From NCBI RefSeq assembly GCF_003967555.1, contig NZ_BIFS01000002.1:248001-312000 (forward strand): DNA of 64,000 bases, given 5' to 3'. This DNA comes from Dictyobacter kobayashii. GTDB lineage: Bacteria; Chloroflexota; Ktedonobacteria; Ktedonobacterales; Ktedonobacteraceae. Below the pieces are notes generated by a model that did not search any database, was not told the origin of the DNA, and saw nothing but the letters and a program-made list of their open reading frames with translations. A program made the position numbers and the translations under genes. Of the stretch, positions 17,859 through 27,826 are shown in pieces (the first letter of the stretch is position 1; each line of letters starts with the position of its first letter).

Positions 17859-18569
17859 TCAGTGAAGCATCGCAATGTGTCCCCGCTGGCGAGCAACCAG
17901 TTGCCGATATTGATAGGTTTGTAGGAGGGCAACCAGCACAGGCACAATCAAGAGGATGCCCACCAGGGAAACGGCCCCAAAGAGCAACAAAATCAGGACA
18001 ACGACCCCGGTGCGCAACGATTGCGCGGGATAGCGCCAGGCGAGGCGCAGCGAAACTCGCAAGATGCGCCAGGACGGGGCATCAGAACGATCGGCAAACA
18101 GCGGCCCCCAGTACAGTGAACAGAACAGCAGCCAGAGCAGGACAAACTGCACCAGGATCTCCAGCAGCGGCTGATGCAAGGAAGAGGCAAGGGCCAGTAC
18201 GAGCAGCCCTGGACCAAACACTCCGTAGAGAGGGGCAAGGCGACGAACGCTGTTGAGGGCATTCTCCCGCATCGTCTGTCTCAGCAGGCTCCACGTCAAA
18301 GGGTCGTCCTCACACACCTTCGCCACCAGGCAAAAGACGCAGCCAGATGAGGCAGCCATGGCGGTAATGCCGATGAAGAGACAAAACAAGCGCAGCCAGA
18401 GCGGCCATGCGCCCAATCCCAGTGCAGCCAGGACCGGCAGTAACGTAAGAGACCAGACAAGATTGATCACGACCAGCGCCTCAATATGCTCCTTCGCCAG
18501 CGTAAAACTGCTCCAGACGGGATTGCGCTGCTCCTCTTCGTATACGATACCTTCTTCAAATGCAGCCAT
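17859..18569 (-). CDS. DUF624/YesL-like integral membrane protein
   Basis: 236 residues with about six hydrophobic segments (for example ~33-75, ~110-150, ~195-220) and a short charged N-terminus. The length, the 'NPVWSSFTLAKEHIEALVVINLVWSL' type opening and the position inside a sugar ABC operon match the YesL/DUF624 family, whose function is poorly known but is tied by gene neighbourhood to oligosaccharide uptake. The name rests on overall pattern and context rather than a diagnostic motif. It is packed between two ATPase genes with gaps of only a few bases. Confidence 0.6.
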   Translation of the reverse strand: MAAFEEGIVYEEEQRNPVWSSFTLAKEHIEALVVINLVWSLTLLPVLAALGLGAWPLWLRLFCLFIGITAMAASSGCVFCLVAKVCEDDPLTWSLLRQTMRENALNSVRRLAPLYGVFGPGLLVLALASSLHQPLLEILVQFVLLWLLFCSLYWGPLFADRSDAPSWRILRVSLRLAWRYPAQSLRTGVVVLILLLFGAVSLVGILLIVPVLVALLQTYQYRQLVARQRGHIAMLH

Positions 18570-18571
18570 TT

Positions 18572-19729
18572 TTACCCCACATTCTCGCTCACCGCAGCCG
18601 GTGTGCGCGCTCCATAGAGCAGGGACGCCCCCGTCTCTTTGTCAAAAAGGTGCACCTTACGCGTATTGACGGCCAGGGGAATCTCTTTTCCGATATAGGA
18701 GGCCGGTAGCCGCAGCTTAAACGTAATGGTGAAGTCCTGTGGCTCCTCTTCCAGGGTACTGCAATAGACCGTACTGCCGACGGAGGTCGGCTCAATGACA
18801 TTCACCAAACCGTGCAGAGTGTTTTCCTCGCCGACGGCAAAAGGGGCCTTTTTCGGAACATGATAATCCTCCGGCCGAATTCCCAGCTTGACCTGCTTGC
18901 CTATATAGACCTCTACTTTTTCTCTGAGTTCGCGAGGCAAAAGCAGATCCAAAGCGGTACCGCGCATCCAGATGTCATCGCCTTCAGCCTGCAGGGTGAC
19001 GTCAAAGAAATTAATGCTGGGTGTGCCGATAAAAAACGCCACAAACTCGTTGACCGGACGCTCATACAGGACCTGACCGGACCCCATCTGTTGAATCTGC
19101 CCATCACGCATCACGGCGATGGTATCTCCCAGCGCCATCGCCTCGGATTGATCGTGCGTCACATAGATGCTTGGCATCCCTTTTTGCCGGTGCAGAAGCA
19201 GGATATCCTCGCGAGCCTGCAGACGCAATTGCGCATCCAGATTCGCCAGAGGCTCATCGTAGAGATAGAGTGTGGCATCACGTACCAGTGCTCGTGCCAG
19301 CGCGACACGCTGGCGTTCGCCACCGCTTAACTGGCGCGGCTTCCTTTTGAGAAAGGCATCGATATGAAAGAGGCGGGCCGCATCGGGCACGCGCTGCTTG
19401 ATTAGTGATCCTGGCGCGTGGCGTGAGCGCAAACCATAGGCGATATTTTCATAGACCGTCATATGTGGGAAAATAGCATAGTCCTGGAAAACCATGGCGA
19501 TATTACGATCGCGGGGGCGTATCTCGGTCATTACCCGTTCACCGAAAAGGATCTCTCCACCTGTCACAGGCTCCAGCCCGGCCAGCATGCGCAGGGTCGT
19601 CGTCTTTCCACATCCTGAAGGCCCCACCAGGACAAGCATCTGGCCCTCAGGCACTTCGAAACTAATATCGTCAACGGCAGCCTTCTCTTTGAAGCGCTTC
19701 ACCAGATGCTGCGCGACAATCGTACTCAT
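18572..19729 (-). CDS. Sugar ABC transporter ATP-binding protein, MalK/UgpC type (second of three)
   Basis: 385 residues. Walker A GPSGCGKTT (~36-44), VFQDYAIFP, LSGGERQRVALARA (~134), Walker B YLYDEPLANLD (~155), THDQSEAMALGD, then a MalK-type regulatory domain. ATG 19729 is chosen because AAGGAG lies nine bases upstream and homology begins there; the reading frame is open to 19855 but that part is non-homologous. All motifs are canonical, unlike the Gly-substituted Walker A of the 16714 paralogue. Confidence 0.92.
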   Translation of the reverse strand: MSTIVAQHLVKRFKEKAAVDDISFEVPEGQMLVLVGPSGCGKTTTLRMLAGLEPVTGGEILFGERVMTEIRPRDRNIAMVFQDYAIFPHMTVYENIAYGLRSRHAPGSLIKQRVPDAARLFHIDAFLKRKPRQLSGGERQRVALARALVRDATLYLYDEPLANLDAQLRLQAREDILLLHRQKGMPSIYVTHDQSEAMALGDTIAVMRDGQIQQMGSGQVLYERPVNEFVAFFIGTPSINFFDVTLQAEGDDIWMRGTALDLLLPRELREKVEVYIGKQVKLGIRPEDYHVPKKAPFAVGEENTLHGLVNVIEPTSVGSTVYCSTLEEEPQDFTITFKLRLPASYIGKEIPLAVNTRKVHLFDKETGASLLYGARTPAAVSENVG

Positions 19730-19796
19730 CTTTTTCACTCCTTTGTGTCGACATCCCCTTCTCTCTCTATACTCGGGATGCGTACCATAATGGCAT

Positions 19797-20924
19797 TTAT
19801 TCGAACAGATCAGGAACACCAGGGGTATGTAGCACCCGCTCCCCTTCGGGTTCAAACAGGATCACACGTTCCCAATCCGGCGTCACCTTCACCATCGGCC
19901 GGTCGGGAATGTCCAGTGGCGCGAGGGCGGTGACAGGGATATCACCCGGCAGCATCCCATGAATGAAAGCAGCCTGTTCGGTTGGGATGCGCTCAATATG
20001 GCGAATCTCCAGTTCCATACCGTCCTCCCGTCCCAGTATCCAGTCAGCTGGCCGCACACCCAGACGAGCGGGGCCAGCCAGATGATAATCTGCCAGGATT
20101 GGAGGCAGCGGCCAGGTAGTTTCACCACTGCGAATCTCCATGCCAGCAAGGTTCACAGGAACAATTGCGATCGGAGGCGTGCCGATAAAGGTGGCCACAA
20201 ACAGGTTCGCAGGCGTATAGTATAGCTCATCAAAGGTACCTACCTGCTCAATGTGTCCGCTACGCATCACGGCGATGCGGTCACCCATAAAGATCGCCTC
20301 TTGTTGATCGTGGGTCACATAGAGCGTGGTAATCGAGAACTGACGCAGGAGCTTCTTGATCTCGATGCGCGTCTTCTCGCGTCTCTTGGCGTCCAGGTTG
20401 ACGATGGGTTCATCCATCAAAAACACCACCGGATCGCGCACGATGCAGCGTGCGATGGCCACGCGCTGCTTTTCGCCGCCAGAAAGCGTATCGGGCAGCC
20501 GACCCAGCAGAAGCTGAAAATCAACCCCCAGGCGATCGGCCACCTGCTGGACGCGGGCCTCCATGTCTTGCTCTGAGCGATCGTGCTGCTCAAAGTAGTA
20601 CGCCAGATTTCCCTTTCCCTTCATGGTCGGGTAGAGGGCATAATCCTGAAACACCATGCCCACCCCACGATCCTGCGGCTTGATCTCGCTCATGTCATAG
20701 CTATCGTAGTACACATGTCCCGCGTTGGCATACTCCAGGCCCGCTACTACCTTCAACAGCGTACTCTTGCCACAGCCTGAAGGGCCAACCACGCTCAGGG
20801 TCTCACCACTGGCGATCTCCAGTGTCACATGATTGAGCGCCGGGCCATGTTTATAACCGATCAGTGTCACTTCTTCCATGGCGTCATACTGCTTCACGAC
20901 ATCAACAAGTGCAACCGTAACCAT
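19797..20924 (-). CDS. Sugar ABC transporter ATP-binding protein, MalK/UgpC type (first of three)
   Basis: 375 residues. Walker A GPSGCGKST (~47-55), VFQDYALYP, LSGGEKQRVAIARC (~147), Walker B VVFLMDEPIVNLD, THDQQEAIFMGD, then a short regulatory domain. It carries an unusual N-terminal insertion (KQYDAMEEVTLIGYKHGPAL) before the first strand that is absent in its two operon paralogues. It directly follows the two permease genes, so it is the most likely partner of that permease pair. Confidence 0.92.
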   Translation of the reverse strand: MVTVALVDVVKQYDAMEEVTLIGYKHGPALNHVTLEIASGETLSVVGPSGCGKSTLLKVVAGLEYANAGHVYYDSYDMSEIKPQDRGVGMVFQDYALYPTMKGKGNLAYYFEQHDRSEQDMEARVQQVADRLGVDFQLLLGRLPDTLSGGEKQRVAIARCIVRDPVVFLMDEPIVNLDAKRREKTRIEIKKLLRQFSITTLYVTHDQQEAIFMGDRIAVMRSGHIEQVGTFDELYYTPANLFVATFIGTPPIAIVPVNLAGMEIRSGETTWPLPPILADYHLAGPARLGVRPADWILGREDGMELEIRHIERIPTEQAAFIHGMLPGDIPVTALAPLDIPDRPMVKVTPDWERVILFEPEGERVLHTPGVPDLFE

Positions 20925-20959
20925 CGCTCTTCCTTTCTTCTCTTCCGCGTTCCACGCCC

Positions 20960-21982
20960 TTATTTCAATCCCCTGATCCGAATACCTTTGAGCAAGTAGC
21001 GGAAGCTGATCAAGAAGATGAAAAAGATTGGGAGCGATTGCAGGATACTCAACACCATGATGCCGTTCCAGCTCAGTCCCTGCTGCGCCAGTCTGGCGGC
21101 GCTGGTCGTCGTATTGGCAGCCTGTTCCGCATTGGTGGCTCCGGTCGAGGTAAATGCATTGACAAGCTTATAGACCGCCACCGATATAGGAAGATTCTGT
21201 GGACTGGAAATGACCAGGGAGGGCCAGAGGAAACTATCCCAGATCGATGAAAACTGCATGGACATCACGACCGCAAAGACCGGAATGCTCATAGGGAAGA
21301 CAATACGCCGAAAAATATTCAATTCGGACCCGCCATCCACCCGAGCGGCCTGTAAAATCGAGTTCGGAATTGTATCAAAGAATGCCTTGAAGTAGAGAAA
21401 GCCATAGGCATTAAAGACCGAAGGCACGATCACAGCCCAGAGCGTATCGTTTAATTGCAAGGATGGATACGGATCACCAGACGGAAGCTCTGGCACATAG
21501 GAAAACGGAAACGGAAAATGTTGAATCAGCAGGTACGTTGGAACGAGCATGACGGCCCCCGGCAACAGCATCGTACCGATAAAAAACAGGAAGGTCCAGC
21601 GCGCAACGGGTCCACGCTGCAATTTACTGTTGGCATAGGCAGCCAGCGCGGTAACGGGTGTCGAGAAGAGCAAGGTCAGGCCCGTCATCAGCAAAGAATT
21701 GCCAAAGTAGGTAAAGAAATTGGCGCTTTGCTGTCCACCGCTACTCAGTTGTTCACCATTGACGACATTAATGGCCAGCTTCCAGGCATTGATATCAAAA
21801 TGGATTGGCCACAGGGTTGGCGGCGTTTGCAGCGTCTCGGATCCCGTTTTAAAGGAGGTGATCAGCATAAAGTAAAAAGGGATCAGGTGCAAAAAGATAC
21901 CCAGGACAAGAAACGCGATTAACAGCCACCAGGAAATACGCACATGCGGCTGTTTGCGTCCAACCGCGGGAAAAAGAGCCAT
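20960..21982 (-). CDS. Sugar ABC transporter permease, MalG type
   Basis: 340 residues with about six membrane helices and the coupling (EAA) loop 'AARVDGGSELNIFRRIVFP' that docks on the ATPase. An N-terminal helix and periplasmic loop of ~90 residues are followed by the MetI-like core. The insertion 'ATNAEQAANTTTSAARL' near the C-terminus is longer than usual. ATG 21982 has GGAG upstream. It pairs with the MalF-type permease at 22025-22951. Confidence 0.92.
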   Translation of the reverse strand: MALFPAVGRKQPHVRISWWLLIAFLVLGIFLHLIPFYFMLITSFKTGSETLQTPPTLWPIHFDINAWKLAINVVNGEQLSSGGQQSANFFTYFGNSLLMTGLTLLFSTPVTALAAYANSKLQRGPVARWTFLFFIGTMLLPGAVMLVPTYLLIQHFPFPFSYVPELPSGDPYPSLQLNDTLWAVIVPSVFNAYGFLYFKAFFDTIPNSILQAARVDGGSELNIFRRIVFPMSIPVFAVVMSMQFSSIWDSFLWPSLVISSPQNLPISVAVYKLVNAFTSTGATNAEQAANTTTSAARLAQQGLSWNGIMVLSILQSLPIFFIFLISFRYLLKGIRIRGLK

Positions 21983-22024
21983 GTATCTACTCCGTTCTCT
22001 CTTCGTCGAGGAGGACCCGTGACA

Positions 22025-22951
22025 TCAGGCATCTGGATCTTCTTTGACAAGCAGGCGTGAAATGATGATAAAGACCAGCGTAACCAGGAAAAGCAGGCAG
22101 GCCAGCGCCGATGCATCGGCATAGCGTAACCCACTGAGCAGATCGTACACATAGATCATGACGGTGCGGCTGCTGCCAGATGGTCCACCTTCCGTCAGAA
22201 TCTTGGGCGAATCAAAGGTCTGCAGCGAGGTAATGATGCTCAACAAGAGCATTAACGCGATGACAGGCCTGATGCGCGGCAACGATATGGTCCAGATTTT
22301 GCGCCAGAAACTGGCGCCCTCCACCTCTGCGGCCTCGTAGTACGAGGTTGGAATACTCTGCAGCGAGGCCAGGTACAACAAGCCGGGGCTGAAGAAGAGC
22401 GCACCCGGTAAGACCAGCCAGAATAAGACGAGTTTCGGATCCTCCAAAAAGAGCTGTGGCGGCAAATGTAGGATACTGGTCGTAATAAATTGGAAGATCC
22501 CATAATCTCGATCGTAGAAGTACCGCCAGAGCATGATGGTCGTGATGTTGCTCAACGGTAAGAACCAGAGGAACATCATCCAATAGGTCACCTTCTTGGG
22601 CATCTCCAGCAGGAAGATAGAGGCGATAATCGGCAGGAAAAAGGTCAGCGCGATAGACATAATCGAATAGATAAACGTAACATAAAAGGCACTGCCAACC
22701 AGCGGATCGCTGAAGATATGAACATAGTTCGCAAAGCCAACATACTGGCTCGGTTGAATCACCTGTCCATCGGTAAAACTGATCGCGAGTCCGGCGATCA
22801 ATGGATACCATCCCCAGGCCAGTTGAAAAATGAGAGCAACCAGGATAAAGAGCCAGGTTTCGATACGGCTGCGTCGGCGCAGCTTCGGTGAAAGGCTGGC
22901 GGCAGGGGCCGCAGCCTCTGCTGCTTGCACCTCGGTCGATGAGCTAGGCAT
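22025..22951 (-). CDS. Sugar ABC transporter permease, MalF/UgpA type
   Basis: 308 residues, six predicted membrane helices. The N-terminus is Ala-rich and cytosolic (to ~30). The EAA loop is 'YEAAEVEGASFWRKIWTISLP', and 'TEGGPSGSSRTVMIYVYDLL' is typical of this family. It forms the channel with the MalG-type partner. A ribosome site (GGGAG) precedes ATG 22951. It follows the binding-protein gene by about 100 bases. Confidence 0.93.
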   Translation of the reverse strand: MPSSSTEVQAAEAAAPAASLSPKLRRRSRIETWLFILVALIFQLAWGWYPLIAGLAISFTDGQVIQPSQYVGFANYVHIFSDPLVGSAFYVTFIYSIMSIALTFFLPIIASIFLLEMPKKVTYWMMFLWFLPLSNITTIMLWRYFYDRDYGIFQFITTSILHLPPQLFLEDPKLVLFWLVLPGALFFSPGLLYLASLQSIPTSYYEAAEVEGASFWRKIWTISLPRIRPVIALMLLLSIITSLQTFDSPKILTEGGPSGSSRTVMIYVYDLLSGLRYADASALACLLFLVTLVFIIISRLLVKEDPDA

Positions 22952-23054
22952 AGTAACATGCTCCCTCTAAGGGTTGTGTGTACACACAACAGGTGGCTCA
23001 GGATGGAGAGGCCATCGCCCTCCCCACCCTGAGCCGGCATTACAACACGGTTAG

Positions 23055-24791
23055 CTATTTGAGAGCAGGAAGAACTTCACTATTGTAAAAGGTACTCCAG
23101 TCGCCTGAGTAGAAAGTCGGCGCATGCTTTTGCCAGAAGCTATTGAGCGTGGCATAGTATTTCGTAGCCCCATCTTTAAACTCCGCCGGTGAGATACTGG
23201 ATGAGAGTGAACGCGCCTGCTGGTTATAGATATCCTGGAATTTTTTGAGAATAGGCTCGACATCTTGCTGGGTTGAACTGAGCTGCTGCAACATGTCATC
23301 ATGAGAATCATCGCTGGGAGGAGCCTGTTTATCAGCCGGGATATACAGGCCATCCGAGGGCACCAGTGGAATATTGATCAACGCCATATAGTCGGCCACA
23401 ATCTTCGCACCAAAGACGTTTTCTACCGTCACATTCGCCGGTACTTTGGGATTTTTCTGGAAACGATTGCCTGGCGTAATGTAATCGTAGACCACGTGTG
23501 GATCTTTGGTGAGATCGTAGCGCATCGCCCTGGAGTCAACGTACCCATCCCCAAAGAACATATAGAGCCAGAGGTCGGCGGCCTTATCCAACGCACCATT
23601 CTTCAGATGGGGATTCAGGAGCACCGCGCCATAATCGGGACAGATCGATGAATTAAACGCACCATTGGAGCCATACGGATATGGAACATAGCCGATCAGC
23701 TCATCCAACGGCTTGTTGTACTTCTTCGGCATGTCAGGAATGGTCACCGGAGCATAACCACCAATAGAGAGCAGGCTGGAGAAGCCAGGTGCCATGGGGA
23801 AGCTTCCATTGGCCATCTGTGCCACAGCATCTCCCTCCCAGGTATAGGCGGTCGCATTCTGGCGAATCAATTTGTCGTCAAAGATCATGGTGCGATAGAG
23901 CGCAACGCGATCTTTCCAGGATTGCAGCCAGGGAGAGAGATTCACTTGCTGATGCCAGTTGCCGTTTGGCACAGGCACACTCCCCAGAATACCTCCATGG
24001 GATGCGGTATCCAACATATTGGAATTGGTGAGATAGCCAATCATATATTTCGGCGCTCCCATCGCGGGCTTCCCAGGGGTCGCCATCGCTTTGGCAAAGG
24101 TCCGAAAATCATCCCACGTCCACCCCATCTTAGGCTCCGCGATCCCTTTTTGTTTGGCCAGGTCGCGGCGGTAAAAGAGTCCCGCACCCGCACTCACCAG
24201 GTCACCAGGCAGGCCGTAGAACTTCCCATCCAGGTTCCATTTCGCGTTCCAGATCGGCTTGGCATAATCCGCAAGTAACGAGTCCACATTATATTTTTTC
24301 AGGATATCCGTGGTTTCTGCAGCCAACCCAAGGGTACCCGCGAAGTGGTTTTGAGCAGCGGTAGACCCCGGACCCAGGCCAGCATACCAGTCAGGCGCGG
24401 TACGTGCCGCGACCGCGGCGATTAATTTTTGCGATGTTGAAATGTCAATCGCTGTATACTTGAGCGTGACATTCTTATTTTTACTCAACCACGTCTGCAG
24501 CGTTGCCACAGTGGCTTTGTTGTATGGATCGGTATCGCCTTTCTTAGCGGTCGCAGGAATCGGCTTAAAGGGCCAGTCGCCAGTCGTTAAGGTGACAGGA
24601 GACGTGGAGGTCGACTCGGTATTTCCTCCACAGGCGGTGAGAATACCGCCACCCGTGAGCGCAAGCCCTCCCACAACCGCGCCGGCGGCGAGGTTGCGAA
24701 GCATTTGTCGTCGTGTAAGGGTTGGTGCTGGTGCCAGAGATACAGGTGCCACCGATGGCACATCTTGCCCAATGCTTGTTTCGTCGGACAT
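23055..24791 (-). CDS. Extracellular solute-binding lipoprotein of the sugar importer (Tat-type signal)
   Basis: 578 residues, larger than the usual ~430 of family 1 sugar-binding proteins. The signal has twin arginines (TRRQML, Arg27-Arg28), a hydrophobic stretch and a lipobox LTAC with Cys54 as lipid anchor, so it is probably exported folded and anchored outside the membrane. The mature part has binding-protein features such as 'GPGSTAAQNHFAGTLG' and 'GWTWDDFRTFAKAMATPGKP'. ATG 24791 has AAGGAG at good spacing. It is followed by both permeases, so it defines the substrate for this operon, probably an oligosaccharide from the nearby secreted glycosidases (inference). Confidence 0.9.
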   Translation of the reverse strand: MSDETSIGQDVPSVAPVSLAPAPTLTRRQMLRNLAAGAVVGGLALTGGGILTACGGNTESTSTSPVTLTTGDWPFKPIPATAKKGDTDPYNKATVATLQTWLSKNKNVTLKYTAIDISTSQKLIAAVAARTAPDWYAGLGPGSTAAQNHFAGTLGLAAETTDILKKYNVDSLLADYAKPIWNAKWNLDGKFYGLPGDLVSAGAGLFYRRDLAKQKGIAEPKMGWTWDDFRTFAKAMATPGKPAMGAPKYMIGYLTNSNMLDTASHGGILGSVPVPNGNWHQQVNLSPWLQSWKDRVALYRTMIFDDKLIRQNATAYTWEGDAVAQMANGSFPMAPGFSSLLSIGGYAPVTIPDMPKKYNKPLDELIGYVPYPYGSNGAFNSSICPDYGAVLLNPHLKNGALDKAADLWLYMFFGDGYVDSRAMRYDLTKDPHVVYDYITPGNRFQKNPKVPANVTVENVFGAKIVADYMALINIPLVPSDGLYIPADKQAPPSDDSHDDMLQQLSSTQQDVEPILKKFQDIYNQQARSLSSSISPAEFKDGATKYYATLNSFWQKHAPTFYSGDWSTFYNSEVLPALK

Positions 24792-24922
24792 AACGTTCTC
24801 CTTTACTTACCATCCTGTAAGATAAAAATAGATATGAAGACAAGAGGAGTGTGCACCATTCATGTGATGATAGACCTCCCGAAAAAACGCACAGCCGCGT
24901 ACGAGAAACGAAAGGGATCCAT

Positions 24923-27411
24923 TTATCTATATGAAATGCTGACCTGGCAGCGCGGATGGAGATCAGCATGAAAGTCTGCATAGATTGATTGTTCTATCTC
25001 TACCTGCGCATACGCGATTGGCTTTGTCCCATCGGTAACAGAAGTAATGGCGGTAACACCTTTGGGCAGAAGCACATGGAAATCACAGCGTTCACCGCTG
25101 CCTGTGAACTCAATCGTGATACAGTGTTGCTCGATATCGTGCGCATAGTGATAGGCAACGTATCCATGGGAGGCCGGGTACCTGACGGTGGCATGAACCT
25201 GCTGTACGCCTGCTGCGCTCCAGCGCGGAGAGACAGCCACATGGCTATAGCCGGTCGCCTGATCGACCACGCCGGCCAGCCCCTCAATCAGCGCATAGAT
25301 GACAGCCGAGGTCGCCCAGCCATCGGGTATGCCGTAGGAGATGGGAGAGACCGGAAAAGATACAGGCTGGTCGCTGAGCGTGATACCCAGTACACCCCAG
25401 AACGCTGCTCCCTGCGCAGCGGTCAGCGTTATGCTATCGATACACTTTTCGGGAAATGGATTCTGCAGACCATAAGCAAGCAGCCCGACATTGAGGCAAT
25501 GAGCATTCTTGCCCCGCCACGCGACATGCGTTACCCGCTGGTCCCCGACTTGCGGCAACCACCACCCCTGCACGTTGTATCCCCGCACGACGTGCCGCGC
25601 AAACATACTGCCATCTTCGTACTGGACGGTAATCGTACCAGCGACACCGTCCGCTTCTGTCTGCGAGACAGTATGCAAGAAATAGATCGTCTCTGCGGAC
25701 TTCTGGACCGGAATCCTCACCGAGGAGGCATATCCCGCCCGATTGCTGATCCCAATCGCAGCCCGACGCCCATTCGTTTGCGGGTCCGGCAAGACAAATG
25801 GAATGCCAGCCATTTCCTGCCACCCATACGGGACTTCGTGCAGATCGTTATCACCCTCCCCAATCCAGCCAGGGACCCCTTCAGACCCCGCACCGTTGAC
25901 GTCGATATTGGCATGCTGAGAAATGTCGAGCGTCTGAAAGTGAGGCCGCTGCGATGCGGGGAACGCACCGGTATAGACGCTATGGAAGATGCTCCCGTAC
26001 TGCTTTCCCAGCGCATACAGGCGCTCTAGAATATCGACCGCATAGGCTTCAAAACCATGCTGGAAAGCCCCGTGTGCCAGTTCTCCAGCCACAATGGGGG
26101 TGACACCACCGTTCATGTACTGCCACATCTCATTGTGTCCCCCAAAGCCATGCCCGAACGGGGATAAATGGTATACCATTCTCCTGGCGATCCCTCTGGC
26201 AGATGTTCTTTGAGATCCTGGTACGCCTGAAGAATCGAGACACACAATGTATGTGGTAGACGGCGGTTGAGCGAGTATGCATTGGAGAGCGCGATCTGTT
26301 CAGCCTCATCGACACCAAGGTCACGCTTGCGCTCCGGATGTTCTGGAACATGATGCGTAAAGAAACGTCCATTCCAGCTGAGTTGAAAAAGCCGTTCACG
26401 GATCCCCTGACCACGCTGGCGATACCGGCGGGCCTCTTCTAAGGAACCACTATATTCCAGCATCTCTGCCAGGTAATCACAGGCCATCGCATAACCGGTA
26501 TTGTCACCAAACATAATGCCAAAATGCGTGCGTTCAGGATCCACCAGCATCGCATCGCCATGAACCACACTATCCACCCGGCTTTGAAAGTCCCAGGTAT
26601 CGATGGTATAGCCGCGTTTGAGCAGTTGATATTTCTCTGACCAGCGATACGGATCAGCGATACTGTAATCCAGGGCTTTTTTCGCGGCCTGCAAACACGT
26701 CTTCATCCACACATCGTCACAAACCGCCTTCCAGGTAAAATACAATCCCTCCACAAATAAATATTCAACATCATTTTCAACCGGGATACGTTTAAATTCG
26801 GCGCTGGCGTCATCGAATATACGAATGAAATCTCCTGGCGCAAAACGCGTCTCCCAGTAATTGGGCTCTGGTTCCCGCAACGTAACGTTGTCCCAGATCA
26901 TCCCATCAGCACGCTGACTGTCGCGATACAGGTCGATACAATCTTTCAGGACGCTCGAAAAATACTTCATGCCCTTCATTTCATGTACGTCATCGCGCAA
27001 CCACCCGACAAAGCAGCGATAGATGCGCCCAAGATACCGCACCGAAGTGATGTATTCGCCCTCCTTTACCTTGGTGTAGTACAGCATCTGCAGCAATTCG
27101 CGATACAATCCATCCTGATCGTCAATACGTGTCTGGCAATCAACACGGAAGGTCAGCTCATCCTGTACCATGCCCATGGGACCTTCAAGGGTAATCCGAT
27201 GATGCCCCAGTGCTCCTGAAACGACAAACTGCACAGCTGTCATGGCAGGCTGGCGCAGATAGATCCGTCCCAGCCCATCCCTGACAACCAGGGCGCTCTC
27301 CTGCATCGGCTCAATATCGGTGAGCTCTACATGCTCCAGTGGCTGAATATATTCACAGTTCTCCGTTCGCGCAATCTTCACAAACATATCCTTCATTAAG
27401 TAGTTGGACAT
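24923..27411 (-). pseudogene. Cytosolic glycoside hydrolase, probable six-hairpin type, split by one frameshift
   Basis: Two overlapping frames join into one ~830-residue protein. The upstream frame runs 27411 to ~26160 and its protein breaks at 'EWYTIYP'; the downstream frame resumes at 'PFGHGFGGHNEMWQYM' and runs to 24923. One more C in the minus-strand CCCC run at 26163-26160 would give an uninterrupted Y-P-P-F-G-H-G. The N-terminal part is beta-rich; the centre ('WDFQSRVDSVVHGDAML', 'GDNTGYAMACDYLAEM') and the part after the break ('GGVTPIVAGELAHGAF') look like an (alpha/alpha)6 glycosidase. There is no signal peptide, so it would act on imported oligosaccharide. The start is uncertain among ATGs at 27411, 27396 and 27387, none with a good ribosome site; a TTG at 27501 is also open. 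First gene downstream of the 27651-27692 promoter. Family assignment is tentative. Confidence 0.65.
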
Positions 27412-27637
27412 TGAAGAGTATGAGCATGTTTTACCTTTCAGAAGGAGGACATGACATACCGACGTATGGATAGCATTGTAATTATGAGTAGGAGGTACCA
27501 ATCAGAATAGGAGTTCCGCTGCCCTCCTTTCGCAATTATGACGCAGACCACTAATGTTCAAGAACATCCGGCTATTCTCCATCATTGCCAAACATTCTAG
27601 AGCCGCTCCTACGGGCTTTATATCATCGAAGGAACGA

Positions 27638-27677
27638 AAACATTTTATTATTGTTCTAGAACAATAATAAAATGTTT
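27638..27677. repeat. Perfect 40-bp palindrome in the divergent promoter region
   Basis: The 20 bases 27638-27657 (AAACATTTTATTATTGTTCT) are exactly repeated in reverse complement at 27658-27677. The centre is the 14-bp operator TTGTTCTAGAACAA (27651-27664). It is flanked by TTATTA/TAATAA, which doubles as the -10 of the minus-strand promoter. Confidence 0.9.
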
Positions 27678-27692
27678 CTGTTTTTTTGTCAA
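27651..27692 (-). promoter_or_regulatory. Promoter and operator for the ABC/glycosidase operon
   Basis: Minus strand: TTGACA (27692-27687), 17 bp, TATTAT (27669-27664), overlapping by one base the operator TTGTTCTAGAACAA (27664-27651). Transcription would run into the glycosidase and ABC genes at 27411-13328. A repressor on the operator would block the start site. Confidence 0.8.
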
Positions 27693-27735
27693 TACCTGAC
27701 TTTATATTAATATTTTTGTCCAAAAAACAGAGAGC

Positions 27736-27778
27736 TTGACAGGAGATAGCCTCGCTACTATACTTTGTTCTAGAACAA
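27736..27778 (+). promoter_or_regulatory. Promoter and operator of regulator copy 3
   Basis: Plus strand: TTGACA (27736-27741), 17 bp, TATACT (27759-27764), immediately followed by TTGTTCTAGAACAA (27765-27778). Same geometry as the divergent promoter, so the regulator probably controls both itself and the ABC operon. Confidence 0.82.
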
Positions 27779-27826
27779 CTATGCCTCAGGCGTGATTTTT
27801 AACGAAAGAAAAAACGATAAGAGCTG

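Noticed and set aside
19730..19855. N-terminal extension of 42 residues on the second MalK-like ATPase
   Set aside because: Homology and a strong AAGGAG both point to ATG 19729; the extension is Cys/Arg-rich and unlike any ATPase start.
26113..27501. Programmed ribosomal frameshifting as the explanation for the split glycosidase
   Set aside because: The break is a simple CCCC run without a slippery heptamer or a downstream structure I can see, and similar one-base breaks occur in unrelated genes nearby, so error or mutation is simpler.
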